From Anaerosporobacter mobilis DSM 15930 (lineage in GTDB: Bacteria > Bacillota > Clostridia > Lachnospirales > Lachnospiraceae): a DNA stretch of 64,000 nt. The DNA is taken from the NCBI RefSeq assembly GCF_900142955.1, contig NZ_FRCP01000012.1, positions 1 through 64,000 on the forward strand, read 5' to 3'. Positions within the stretch are counted from its first letter, which is position 1. Each line of letters begins with the position of its first letter. The notes beneath the pieces are model-generated. The model ran no database searches, was not told the origin of the DNA, and saw only the letters and a program-made list of their open reading frames with translations. Of this stretch, positions 26,590 to 35,660 are shown piece by piece. A program made the position numbers and the translations under genes.

Positions 26590-28275
26590 GTGAATCATAG
26601 CGATAAACATAAAATTATTAGCGAGCAATATGCAGACCTAATTATTAAAGATTACAAATCTAATCCTTTGCTACAACAGGAGGAAATCGAGGCTATTAAT
26701 ATTATAGATGATAACTATGCGGTAGTATATGTACCGTTACAAGTAGTTGAAAGAGATAGTATTAATAAATATGGTTATAACTCGTTTCCTTTTTGTTATA
26801 CCCTTACAGCTTCTATTGAGAATGAATCTATAAATATTTTGCAAAATAGAACGTTACCGAGTCTTGGATTAAAAGGGGAGAATGTTTTAATTGGAATAGT
26901 TGATACAGGAATCGATTATACGAATCCAGCATTTTTAAATGAGGACGGAACATCAAGAATAGTTAGTATTTGGGATCAAACCATCAATGAAGAAGAATGT
27001 GTAAACGTCTTTCATTATGGGTGCGTCTATTCAAAACAGGATATTAATGAGGCATTAAAAAGTGTTGACCCTTTGCAACATGTAGCTACGATGGATACGA
27101 TTGGTCAAGGGACTATACTAGCAGGAGTAGCAGGTGGTAGTAGTGATTTAGGTAATAAGTTTAGTGGTATTGCTACAAATTCTGAATATGTAGTTGTAAA
27201 ACTTAAACCGGCGAAGGAAGCAATTAGAGAATTTTTTCTTATTCCTGAAGATAGAATATGTTATCAAGAGAATGATATTATGTTGGGGGTGAAATATCTA
27301 ATATCGGTAGCACAGGAGGTTAACCGTCCTATTGCTATATGCATAGCATTAGGAACTAATCAGGGTGGGCATGCTGGTGTAGGGAAATTAAGTGATATGT
27401 TATCTAGCTTTAGTCAAAACCCAGGCGTATCTATTGTGATAGCGGGAGGCAATGAAGCAAATGGAAGAAATCATTATGAAGGAAGAGTTAATCCATCTGG
27501 TGGTTATACAACAGTTGAGCTAATGGTTGGAAAAAGTCGCCCATCCTTTTGCATGGAGGTTTGGGGCTCTCCGAATAGTGGGACAATGATTCATGTTATT
27601 TCACCTTCGGGTGAGGAGTTCACAACAAGTAGCCCTAATGACTATGTTAGTAGGCGATTAGATTTTCCGGAAGATGATACCACCATATGGTTAAACAATA
27701 TTTTATTAGAACCAGACACTAACGATGAGCTAATTCTTTTTCGGTTTAGGACACCGACAGAGGGGATTTGGAGATTTCAAGTGAGTACGAATACTAGTTA
27801 TCAATCGAACTTCAATATATGGCTACCAATTAGGTATTTCCTATCATCTGACACTTATTTTTTAGATTCAAGCTCCAATATCACCATAGTATCACCAGGG
27901 AATTCTATTTTGCCTATTACAGTAAGTGCATATGATTTGCAATCCGGTAACATATATAATGACTCTAGTAGAGGATTCTCAAGAATCAACATTATTAAAC
28001 CAGACTGTGCGGCACCTGGGGTTAATTTGAAGGCACCATTTTTGAATCATAGGTATGTATATGGAAGTGGGACGGGATTATCGGCAGCGTATCTAACAGG
28101 AATTGCAGCGTTATTTTTAGAGTGGGGGATAACCAATGGAAATTTACTCACAATGACTACAATCAATATAAAAAACTACTTAATACAAAGTGCTAATAGG
28201 AATCAGTTTATAGATTACCCTAATAACATTTGGGGATTTGGAGCAGTTAATATTTATAATACATTTGATATTTAA
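26590..28275 (+). CDS. Csp-like S8 subtilase, predicted pseudoprotease (only Asp retained)
   Basis: This 561-residue member of the clostridial S8 subtilase group resembles germination proteases CspA/B/C. It has an N-terminal prodomain-like region (1-95), the subtilase core with an inserted jelly-roll-like segment (about 310-440), and no signal peptide. The Asp motif is intact (D105 in GIVDTGID), but the His position is Gln (Q173 in IGQGTILAG) and the Ser position is Gly (G496 in GSGTGLSAAYLTG, where GTS is expected). The oxyanion Asn is kept (GGNEA). It is therefore very probably catalytically dead. It starts with GTG at 26590 behind TTGGAG, and a paralogue follows 142 bases downstream. Confidence 0.88.
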   Translation: MNHSDKHKIISEQYADLIIKDYKSNPLLQQEEIEAINIIDDNYAVVYVPLQVVERDSINKYGYNSFPFCYTLTASIENESINILQNRTLPSLGLKGENVLIGIVDTGIDYTNPAFLNEDGTSRIVSIWDQTINEEECVNVFHYGCVYSKQDINEALKSVDPLQHVATMDTIGQGTILAGVAGGSSDLGNKFSGIATNSEYVVVKLKPAKEAIREFFLIPEDRICYQENDIMLGVKYLISVAQEVNRPIAICIALGTNQGGHAGVGKLSDMLSSFSQNPGVSIVIAGGNEANGRNHYEGRVNPSGGYTTVELMVGKSRPSFCMEVWGSPNSGTMIHVISPSGEEFTTSSPNDYVSRRLDFPEDDTTIWLNNILLEPDTNDELILFRFRTPTEGIWRFQVSTNTSYQSNFNIWLPIRYFLSSDTYFLDSSSNITIVSPGNSILPITVSAYDLQSGNIYNDSSRGFSRINIIKPDCAAPGVNLKAPFLNHRYVYGSGTGLSAAYLTGIAALFLEWGITNGNLLTMTTINIKNYLIQSANRNQFIDYPNNIWGFGAVNIYNTFDI

Positions 28276-28417
28276 GATATTTTTTATTGAATAATTTTGT
28301 TACCGAAGTACCAAGTGAGTAGTTTGGTTTTATAATACCCCTCGTAGATATGTTAACTAAGCGTCAGAATTAGTTATACAAATCATAGTAGCTATTAGAA
28401 TTGGAGAGGATATTCAT

Positions 28418-30112
28418 ATGAATGAAAGGGAACGATATAAAATTACGAGTAACGACTATGCAGATATTATTATAGAGTTTAGTAGATATAAGGGACAATA
28501 TGATCCCTCTAACATGACAATCTTAAATGAAAGATATGCTATTATACATATTCCTGTGGACGAACTGAGTAAAGATAGTATAAATAAGTATGAATATGAG
28601 GGGTTTCCGTCATGTCTTGATCTTGCTTCTACTGTTGATTTGGAGGCCTCGGGGGTTCTTAGAGTACAACAAGTACCCTATTTGGGACTCCGTGGAAACA
28701 ATGTTTTAGTTGGAATTATTGATACAGGTATTAATTATATGCATCCTGCTTTTTTACATGCCGATGGAACTACTAGAATCAGTTCTATATGGGATCAGAC
28801 AATTGAGTCAGAAGATTCGTACCCTCCTGGTTTTTATTATGGAACGGAGTACAGTAGAGAACAGATTAATTTAGCGTTACAAAGTAATAACCCCTTAGAT
28901 GTTGTCCCAAGTACAGATACGAATGGGCATGGTACTATGCTAGCAGGTGTTGCTGCAGGTACAGAAAGTAATAAGGAGGGGTTTTCTGGTGTCGTACCGG
29001 AGTCTGATTTAATAGTGGTGAAACTAAAAGAAGCAAAAACCTTTACAAAGAGTTTCTTTTTAATACCAGAAGACGCTTTATGTTATCAGGAGACAGATGT
29101 TATATTAGCGGCGAGGTATTTGTTAGAATATGCATCTAGAATAAAACGCCCAATAGCAATATGTATTGGATTGGGTACAAACCAAGGGGGGCATGATTAC
29201 AAAGGAGTATTGAGTAGTATCGTGTCAAGATATTCAGAGTATGCAGGAGTTGGTATCATCACTTCTGCTGGAAATGAGCTTAACCTCGGACATCATTTTT
29301 ATGGTGTGGTAGAGAGAAATAGTGCAGGGGTTATTGCTGAGTTAAATGTCGGCGTTACAAGGCCTTCTTTTTCATTAGAATTATGGAGTTCCGTACCTAG
29401 TTCTCTAACCGCTGAAATCATTTCACCCACAGGGGAGTCCTTAATTTCTCCTCCTACTAGAATAATAGAAACAAGAAGAAAGGATTTTCTTTTTGAGAAC
29501 ACTACAATATGGGTAAACAATATTAGTTTGGAGTCACAGACGGGAGATCAGCTTATACTGTTCCGACTTCAAAACCCGTCTGCTGGTGTTTGGCGATTTC
29601 GTATAACTTCTAGAGTGCCAATAGACTCAGCCTTTCATATGTGGTTACCATCGAAAGGATTTATCCCAGAGGATACCTTATTTCTAAAACCGAATCCAGA
29701 TACAATTGTACAATCTCCGGGAAATGCAGACTATTTTATAACAGTGGGAGCTTATAATACAGAAAATAATAGTATCTATGTGAATTCTAGTAGAGGGCCA
29801 ACAAGATTAGGAACTTTAAGGCCTGATTTTTGTGCACCTGGGGTGAATATATTAGGTCCTAATTTAGAAAAATCGTATACTACTGGAACAGGTACTGGGT
29901 TAGCGGCAGCCCATGTAACAGGCCTAGCGGCGATGCTATTAGAATGGGGAATTGTTCGAGGCAATTTTACTAACATGGCGACGCCTGAGATTAAGACATT
30001 ACTAATCCGTGGGGCTGTTCAAGAATCTGGTATTGCTTATCCCAATAATTCATGGGGCTATGGTAGGGTTAATATTTATAATTCCTTTCAAAGTTTAATA
30101 GATAGAGAATAG
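28418..30112 (+). CDS. Csp-like S8 subtilase, predicted pseudoprotease (Ser to Gly)
   Basis: This 564-residue paralogue of the preceding gene has the same domain plan: prodomain-like region, subtilase core, inserted beta segment (about 310-445), no signal peptide. Here D102 (GIIDTGIN) and H171 (TNGHGTMLAG) are present, but the nucleophile position is Gly494 in GTGTGLAAAHVTG instead of Ser. The oxyanion Asn is present (SAGNE). Loss of the nucleophile should abolish peptidase activity while the fold stays intact, as reported for CspC in Clostridioides difficile. GGAGAGGA precedes the ATG. It ends at a strong terminator, so the two subtilase genes may share a transcript. Confidence 0.88.
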   Translation: MNERERYKITSNDYADIIIEFSRYKGQYDPSNMTILNERYAIIHIPVDELSKDSINKYEYEGFPSCLDLASTVDLEASGVLRVQQVPYLGLRGNNVLVGIIDTGINYMHPAFLHADGTTRISSIWDQTIESEDSYPPGFYYGTEYSREQINLALQSNNPLDVVPSTDTNGHGTMLAGVAAGTESNKEGFSGVVPESDLIVVKLKEAKTFTKSFFLIPEDALCYQETDVILAARYLLEYASRIKRPIAICIGLGTNQGGHDYKGVLSSIVSRYSEYAGVGIITSAGNELNLGHHFYGVVERNSAGVIAELNVGVTRPSFSLELWSSVPSSLTAEIISPTGESLISPPTRIIETRRKDFLFENTTIWVNNISLESQTGDQLILFRLQNPSAGVWRFRITSRVPIDSAFHMWLPSKGFIPEDTLFLKPNPDTIVQSPGNADYFITVGAYNTENNSIYVNSSRGPTRLGTLRPDFCAPGVNILGPNLEKSYTTGTGTGLAAAHVTGLAAMLLEWGIVRGNFTNMATPEIKTLLIRGAVQESGIAYPNNSWGYGRVNIYNSFQSLIDRE

Positions 30113-30146
30113 CAAAAGACGCATTTTTATGTATAATAACGAGAAA

Positions 30147-30187
30147 GCAACTTTTCACTAGTGCTACTAATGAAAAGTTGCTTTTTT
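30147..30187. terminator. Terminator after the second subtilase gene
   Basis: Arms GCAACTTTTCA and TGAAAAGTTGC are followed by TTTTTT. The mirror side also has T's on the minus strand, serving the small gene that ends at 30217. Confidence 0.85.
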
Positions 30188-30216
30188 GGTTATAGGAAGT
30201 TATCCTAATATAATAA

Positions 30217-30372
30217 TTATCCTTCTTCTTCGCCTTCTTTGACAATCTCCTCTAAAACACGAATCAAGTCATGAATCGTATTGATTTGAACATCTTTCTC
30301 TAGAATGATGTTACGTAGACCAACCGATAGTGTATCAAATTTTGGTTTTACCTGCGGAGCAATATAAGACAT
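30217..30372 (-). CDS. Small 51-residue hypothetical protein
   Basis: This is a short, complete reading frame. It starts MSYIAPQVKPKFDTLSVG and ends in an acidic tail (EEIVKEGEEEG). It is mostly charged and helical, with no signal peptide or membrane segment. GAGGT is correctly spaced before the ATG on the minus strand, which is the main reason to call it real. It lies convergent to the pseudo-subtilase pair with only a terminator between them. I do not recognise a function. Confidence 0.65.
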   Translation of the reverse strand: MSYIAPQVKPKFDTLSVGLRNIILEKDVQINTIHDLIRVLEEIVKEGEEEG

Positions 30373-30813
30373 AATGTGACCTCACTTCCCGTGCTGGTTA
30401 TACAATTTGTCGTTGAGTTATATTGAATCAAGTATGCATCTGCCTGGATTACTTGTCGCTATCCAAATTAGAATACTTAAGTGAACACCATTTAGCATAA
30501 TCTCACACATGATTATAATAGTAGAAACCCATGAGAGAGTTTAGATGAAGAACAACTTTTTATAAGCGAGTTTACAATTGTTTTATTATAATAGTATAAT
30601 AACAATACAGAAACAACTAGAAAAATTGATCGAGTTACGTAACTGTAAGTTATAGATACTTCGCTTATGAAATATAGTATCTCCAGCGATGAAAAAAAAA
30701 CACGTAAAAAGCATGTGAAATTGTACCTAATTCAAGTAAAATTAGCCAGATTTGATTGGAAAATATCAAATTACCAAGTATAATGTAGAAAAAGCTTATA
30801 GGAGGAATTTGTA
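30373..30813. promoter_or_regulatory. 441-base gap: promoter and long leader
   Basis: A promoter TTTACA (30571), 18-base spacer and TATAAT (30595) points rightward. It would give a leader of about 200 bases before the gene at 30814. That leader contains weak stems (for example TTTGATtggaaaATATCAAA near 30751) but no riboswitch class I recognise. The left part must also hold the promoter of the small minus-strand gene, which I could not pin down. Confidence 0.5.
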
Positions 30814-31128
30814 GTGAGCAAATCAATTGAAGGTATTATTGACAAAGCAACAATTTCATTTCAAATGATTCATGAAGTGAATACAGCAATTGAGCGTTTG
30901 TGTGCAGAAACAAAAGATTCAGAGGATATGAACATATCCGTGGAAGACGAATGTTTAAATGTTAAAATTAAAGTAGGAGTAAATAGTGCTTATACACAAA
31001 TTGCTATGTCAGAGCTATATGTTAAAGTTATGAATAGCGAAACAGACGATTGTTATGAGAAAATCGTAGAGATTATAGGTGAGGGAATTAATCAAAACAT
31101 TATGGAATATGCAAATTATGCAAAATAA
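30814..31128 (+). CDS. Small hypothetical protein, 104 residues
   Basis: This soluble acidic protein of 104 residues starts with GTG at 30814, seven bases after an excellent GGAGG. It begins SKSIEGIIDKATISFQMIHE and reads as helix, two or three beta strands (MNISVEDECLNVKIKVG), then two helices. There is no signal peptide, membrane segment or metal-binding motif. It stands alone, with its own promoter and terminator and a long leader. I do not recognise the family. Confidence 0.7.
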   Translation: MSKSIEGIIDKATISFQMIHEVNTAIERLCAETKDSEDMNISVEDECLNVKIKVGVNSAYTQIAMSELYVKVMNSETDDCYEKIVEIIGEGINQNIMEYANYAK

Positions 31129-31166
31129 ATAATTTTATTATATAATCCAATAATTATAATAATAGA

Positions 31167-31213
31167 AAGAGAAACATCATTTGAATTAAGTTTATGGTGG
31201 TTCTCTTTTTATT
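31167..31213 (+). terminator. Terminator after the 104-residue gene
   Basis: Arms AGAGAAACATCAT and ATGGTGGTTCTCT (with small mismatches) are followed by TTTTTATTT. Confidence 0.75.
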
Positions 31214-31352
31214 TATAGAAGTATTAATTGCAATATATATAGACTGTAAAGAAAAAAATGTAAAAGAAAAAAAGCAAAGGAAGTGGTTACTTGCAATCTT
31301 ATATAAAAACAGATAGAATTAAAGTCATAATATTAGACAGCGGAGGTTACGT

Positions 31353-32309
31353 ATGAAGATTGTATGTTTAGAAGCAAATTGTTTGGGAGATGACGTGGAT
31401 TTAACATGTCTTGAAGAATTCGGAGAGGTAACCGTATATGGTTTATCAACAGCCTCGGAAACCCCTGAACGTGTAAAAGATGCAGAAGTAATTGTAGTGA
31501 ATAAAGTGCCGATGAATGCGAGTACCTTATCAGAAGCAAAGAATCTAAAGGTAATCTGCGTAACAGCGACAGGTACGAATATCATTGATACCGAATATAC
31601 CAATGCAAGAGGAATTACGGTAATGAATGTAAAAGGATATTCAACAGAGGCAGTCGTGCAACATACCTTTGCATTATTATTTTATGTATATGAGAATTTA
31701 AGCTACTATGATCATTTTGTTAAATCAGGAGCTTATGTTAAGAATGATATATTCAGCCATTTTGATAAGAAATTCTTCGAATTAAAAGGAAAGACATGGG
31801 GAATTATTGGACTTGGTGAGATTGGAAGAGGAGTTGCGAAGATTGCAGAAGCATTCGGTTGTAACATAATCTATTATTCAACTTCTGGTAAGAATGATAA
31901 TTCAGAATATACGAGGGTAACACTAGATGAACTATTAAGTCAATCGGATATCGTATCCATTCATGCTCCACTTAACGACCAAACAAAAGACTTGATTGGT
32001 GCAGCTGAATTTAACAAAATGAAAGATACAGCGGTATTAATGAATCTTGGAAGAGGTTCAATTGTTAATGAAGCTGATCTTGCCAAGGCACTTGAGAATG
32101 ATAAGATTGCGGCAGCAGCACTTGATGTATTGGCAAGTGAACCAATGGCAGCAGATAATCCATTGTTACGCATTCAAGATAGTACAAAACTTATTATCAC
32201 ACCACATATAGCTTGGGCAGCAGTTGAAACAAGAAGACGTGTAGTAGAAGAAGTATGTTTGAATATGAGTGCTTATTTGTCTGGTGTTGAAAGAAATATA
32301 GTGAAATAG
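31353..32309 (+). CDS. D-isomer 2-hydroxyacid dehydrogenase
   Basis: This NAD(P)-dependent cytoplasmic dehydrogenase acts on a D-2-hydroxyacid such as glycerate, hydroxypyruvate or lactate. The 318-residue protein has a split substrate domain around the NAD-binding domain (GKTWGIIGLGEIGRGVAKIA near residue 147, the GxGxxG motif). It carries the usual catalytic set: the Arg of LMNLGRGSIVNE, a Glu in the ASEPM region and the His of ITPHIAWAA. The ITPHIAWAA ending is common in glycerate dehydrogenase-like members, but the exact substrate cannot be read. GGAGG precedes the ATG. No operon partner is seen. Confidence 0.9.
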   Translation: MKIVCLEANCLGDDVDLTCLEEFGEVTVYGLSTASETPERVKDAEVIVVNKVPMNASTLSEAKNLKVICVTATGTNIIDTEYTNARGITVMNVKGYSTEAVVQHTFALLFYVYENLSYYDHFVKSGAYVKNDIFSHFDKKFFELKGKTWGIIGLGEIGRGVAKIAEAFGCNIIYYSTSGKNDNSEYTRVTLDELLSQSDIVSIHAPLNDQTKDLIGAAEFNKMKDTAVLMNLGRGSIVNEADLAKALENDKIAAAALDVLASEPMAADNPLLRIQDSTKLIITPHIAWAAVETRRRVVEEVCLNMSAYLSGVERNIVK

Positions 32310-32418
32310 AAGTATAATAGAAAAATATGGATATATATGGAGCTGTGAAAAGTGTAAAACTTAACAATTATACCAAATTATTTTTAGAATATTAAATAAA
32401 TGTTTCTATTGATTAATC

Positions 32419-32470
32419 AATGCAATTGGCAAAAGTTATAAAATAACTTTTCCGATTGCATTATTTTTTA
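32419..32470 (+). terminator. Terminator after the hydroxyacid dehydrogenase gene
   Basis: Arms AATGCAATTGGCAAAAGTTAT and ATAACTTTTCCGATTGCATT around AAA form a long stem with a small internal mismatch, followed by ATTTTTTAT. Confidence 0.85.
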
Positions 32471-32544
32471 TGCACAAATACTATGAAAAATGCATAATGT
32501 AAATATATGTAGTTTATTATGGATGAAAAACCCACGTTTAAGAC

Positions 32545-32800
32545 TTGATTTATTTATCAACTATGTTATACTTATTAAGTAATTGTTAACAAAATGTTAC
32601 TTGCTTTTCAGATTTGTTTCTTAATTGTTATGATCTATTACGAAGATTAGTAAGTAATAAGTGGATTGCGGTAAAATTGCTTTCCCACTGCAAGTGAGTG
32701 TTTGAACAAGCACTTACAATTTCAAATTCATAATAATATAACAATTGTTATTATGTAACCAAAGATAACCAATTTGAAGGTTATTAAAAGGAGATTTTAT
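32545..32800 (+). promoter_or_regulatory. Promoter and long leader of the SleB-like gene
   Basis: TTGATT (32545), a 16-base spacer and TATACT (32567) form a promoter. The resulting leader is about 220 bases and contains two stems, AGTGG...CCACT near 32660-32690 and AAGTG...CACTT near 32688-32714. Cell-wall hydrolase genes are often controlled by a c-di-AMP riboswitch, but the conserved motifs of that class are not evident here. Confidence 0.5.
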
Positions 32801-33643
32801 ATGAAGATGAAAAAATTCTTGCTTTGTATGACTACTACAGCATTAATTGTAGCGAATACAGTAAGTATCAACGCATTTGCAGCGGAAGTGAATACGGTTG
32901 AACAGATACAAAACTCAGAAGCTGTGAACACATCAGTGATTGATGTAGATACACAAGCTGGGGAAACTACTACAGGGGATTCTACCAATACAAAAGATTC
33001 TGCTATCACCGAAGGTACTTCAACAACAGAAGATACATCTAAGACAGAGAATGATGAGTCAAACCAAGAAGTAGTACAAGATACAACGAAAGAATCATCA
33101 AAAGATAGTAAGAATGATGAAACAGATTCTAAGAAAAAAACAGATTCTGAAAAAGCAACGAAAAAGAAAACAACAACAACGAAAAAGAAAACTAGCATAA
33201 CTAAGAAAAAGACATCAGCTAAGACAACGAAAGCTGCGTCTTATTCAAGTGCTGAGGTACGATTATTATCAACACTAATCTATTGTGAAGCAGGAAACCA
33301 GTCTTATGCCGGAAAATTAGCAGTAGGTATTGTTGTAGTAAATAGAATGGATTCAAAAAAATACCCTAATTCATTAAAAGGCGTTATATATCAAAAACAT
33401 CAATTCGGTCCGGTTAGAAACGGTTCTTTGAATAAAGCATTAAACGAATACGATAATGGTAGGTTTACTTCCGCTCAAGAGAAACAATGTATCAAAGCAG
33501 CGAAAGCAGCATTGAGTGGAGTAAAAACGATTAAATATACGAAAAATGGTAAATCTTTAAGTAAAAATCTTAGTGGATACTATGGTTTTAGTGGTAGATT
33601 ATCAAATCCAAGATTCACATTAGGTGATCATCAATTTAAGTAA
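32801..33643 (+). CDS. Secreted SleB/CwlJ-like cell-wall hydrolase
   Basis: This exported peptidoglycan hydrolase (Hydrolase_2 family, as in the spore-cortex lytic enzymes SleB and CwlJ) probably cleaves glycan strands as a lytic transglycosylase. The 280-residue protein has a signal peptide (KKFLLCMTTTALIVANTV, cut near NAFAA), a Ser/Thr/Glu/Lys-rich linker (about 35-145) and a C-terminal catalytic domain (about 150-280) with the family Glu in LIYCEAGNQSYAGKLAVG. The low-complexity linker probably spans or binds the wall. I start at 32801, where AAAAGGAGA is well placed. It is monocistronic. A vegetative or sporulation role cannot be decided. Confidence 0.88.
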   Translation: MKMKKFLLCMTTTALIVANTVSINAFAAEVNTVEQIQNSEAVNTSVIDVDTQAGETTTGDSTNTKDSAITEGTSTTEDTSKTENDESNQEVVQDTTKESSKDSKNDETDSKKKTDSEKATKKKTTTTKKKTSITKKKTSAKTTKAASYSSAEVRLLSTLIYCEAGNQSYAGKLAVGIVVVNRMDSKKYPNSLKGVIYQKHQFGPVRNGSLNKALNEYDNGRFTSAQEKQCIKAAKAALSGVKTIKYTKNGKSLSKNLSGYYGFSGRLSNPRFTLGDHQFK

Positions 33644-33651
33644 TATATATA

Positions 33652-33690
33652 GCTGTTACACGACTAAAGTGTAACGGCTTTTTTTGTATA
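33652..33690 (+). terminator. Terminator after the SleB-like gene
   Basis: Arms AGCTGTTACAC and GTGTAACGGCT with a short loop are followed by TTTTTTTG. The following bases to 33971 hold a small ACTGGT/ACCAGT hairpin near 33823, but no recognisable T-box or riboswitch before glnS. Confidence 0.85.
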
Positions 33691-33971
33691 TACCAAGCAA
33701 AGGCATGTGTTAAATTATTTTGCTAGTATATAAGTATCAATATAGGAAAATATTATTAATACTACTTTTCTAAATGGAGCAAGTGTGGTATGATAAAGTT
33801 GAAAGTAATCTACTTTCTTGCTACTGGTAATTGAAACCAGTAATATTTTTGGGCTTTTATAAGTATTAGAGCTTATGGATAGTGAAATAACAGATTGTGA
33901 AGATCTGTTTGACTACAAATGGTTCGATATACATGATTATATAATAGTAACTTAGGAGGAGACATAGAATC

Positions 33972-35648
33972 ATGGAAAATGTTTCAACAGAAAAAGAAGT
34001 TATATCTAAGAACTTCATTGAGCAGATCATTGATAAAGATATTGAAGAAGGGCATTGCAAACAAGTTGTTACAAGATTCCCGCCGGAACCAAACGGATAT
34101 CTTCATATTGGACATGCAAAATCTATATTATTAAATGATGGTTTAGCAAAAAAATATAATGGTAAATTCAATCTTCGTTTTGATGATACAAACCCAACAA
34201 AAGAGAAGACAGAATTCGTTCAATCTATTATTGAGGATGTAAAATGGATTGGGGGAGAATTTGAAGATCGTCTATTCTTTGCATCGGATTACTTTGACCA
34301 AATGTATGAAGCAGCTATTAAGTTAATTAAAAAGGGTAAAGCTTTCGTTTGTGATTTAACAGCAGACGAAATTAGAGAATACAGAGGAACATTAACGGAG
34401 CCGGGTAAAAACAGTCCATATCGTGATAGAAGCGTAGAAGAAAACCTTGCTTTATTCGAAGGAATGAAGAACGGTGAATTCGAAGACGGTACGAAAGTAT
34501 TACGTGCCAAGATTGATATGTCATCTCCAAACATCAATATGAGAGATCCAGTTATATATCGTGTGGCTCGTATGCACCACCACAATACAGGAGATAGATG
34601 GTGCATCTATCCTATGTACGATTTTGCTCACCCAATAGAAGATGCGATTGAAGGAATTTCTCATTCAATCTGTACCTTAGAATTTGAAGATCATAGACCT
34701 TTATATGACTGGGTTGTTAAAGAATTAGAATATGAGAATCCACCAAAACAAATAGAATTTGCTAAGATGTATCTTACAAACGTTATTACAGGTAAGAGAT
34801 ACATTAAGAGACTAGTAGAAGAGAACATTGTAGACGGTTGGGATGATCCAAGATTAGTATCTATTAGCGCATTAAGAAGAAGAGGTTTTACACCAGAATC
34901 TATCCGTAAATTCATGGAATTATGTGGTGTGTCTAAGAGTAACAGTTCGGTTGACTACGCTATGTTAGAGTACTGTATTCGTGAAGACCTTAAACTTAAA
35001 AGACCAAGAGTGATGGCAGTTCTAGATCCAATTAAACTAGTTATTACGAATTATCCAGAAGGTGAAATTGAGTATCTTGATGCCTCTGTCAATCAAGAAA
35101 ATCCAGAGATGGGAACAAGAAAAGTACCATTCGGAAGAGAATTATATATTGATCGTGAAGATTTCATGATTGAGCCACCAAAGAAATACTTTAGATTATT
35201 CCCAGGTAATGAAGTACGTTTAATGAATGCATACTTTGTTACGTGTACGGATTATATAACAGATGAGAATGGTAAAGTTACAGAGGTTCACTGTACGTAT
35301 GACCCTGAAACTAAGAATGGTACTGGATTTACAGGAAGAAAAGTGAAAGGCACAATTCATTGGGTTGAAGCTAATACTGCTGTAAAAGCTGAAGTACGTT
35401 TATATGAGAATATAGTAGACGAAGAAAAAGGGGTGTATAATGAAGATGGAAGTCTTAACTTAAATCCAGATTCATTAACAGTTCTTAAGGAATGTTATAT
35501 TGAGCCTGCAATCAAAGAAGCAAAATCTTTAGATAGTTTCCAATTCTTAAGACAAGGGTATTTCTGTGTAGATTGCAAAGATTCAACAGAAGATCATTTA
35601 GTATTTAACCGAATTGTATCATTAAAAAGTTCTTATAAACCAGCTTAG
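33972..35648 (+). CDS. glnS: Glutaminyl-tRNA synthetase
   Basis: This enzyme charges tRNA-Gln directly with glutamine. The 558-residue class I synthetase has [20 protein letters not shown] (HIGH motif), FDDTNPTKE, the GlnRS-specific core ([20 protein letters not shown] and WDDPRL), and the C-terminal anticodon-binding beta barrels. The KMSKS loop, VMSKRKL in E. coli GlnRS, reads [11 protein letters not shown] here, so the signature is degenerate although the downstream context is conserved. Most Firmicutes use GatCAB instead of GlnRS, so the gene probably entered this lineage by transfer. It forms an operon with the DUF2225 gene 12 bases downstream. Confidence 0.95.
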   Translation: MENVSTEKEVISKNFIEQIIDKDIEEGHCKQVVTRFPPEPNGYLHIGHAKSILLNDGLAKKYNGKFNLRFDDTNPTKEKTEFVQSIIEDVKWIGGEFEDRLFFASDYFDQMYEAAIKLIKKGKAFVCDLTADEIREYRGTLTEPGKNSPYRDRSVEENLALFEGMKNGEFEDGTKVLRAKIDMSSPNINMRDPVIYRVARMHHHNTGDRWCIYPMYDFAHPIEDAIEGISHSICTLEFEDHRPLYDWVVKELEYENPPKQIEFAKMYLTNVITGKRYIKRLVEENIVDGWDDPRLVSISALRRRGFTPESIRKFMELCGVSKSNSSVDYAMLEYCIREDLKLKRPRVMAVLDPIKLVITNYPEGEIEYLDASVNQENPEMGTRKVPFGRELYIDREDFMIEPPKKYFRLFPGNEVRLMNAYFVTCTDYITDENGKVTEVHCTYDPETKNGTGFTGRKVKGTIHWVEANTAVKAEVRLYENIVDEEKGVYNEDGSLNLNPDSLTVLKECYIEPAIKEAKSLDSFQFLRQGYFCVDCKDSTEDHLVFNRIVSLKSSYKPA

Positions 35649-35660
35649 GGAGGGTGAAAA

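Noticed and set aside
32797..33198. Val/Ser/Phe-rich frame opposite the SleB-like linker
   Set aside because: It is the complement of a low-complexity Thr/Lys/Glu linker and has no start signal.
33691..33971. T-box riboswitch before glnS
   Set aside because: The conserved antiterminator sequence is absent and only a small hairpin is seen.
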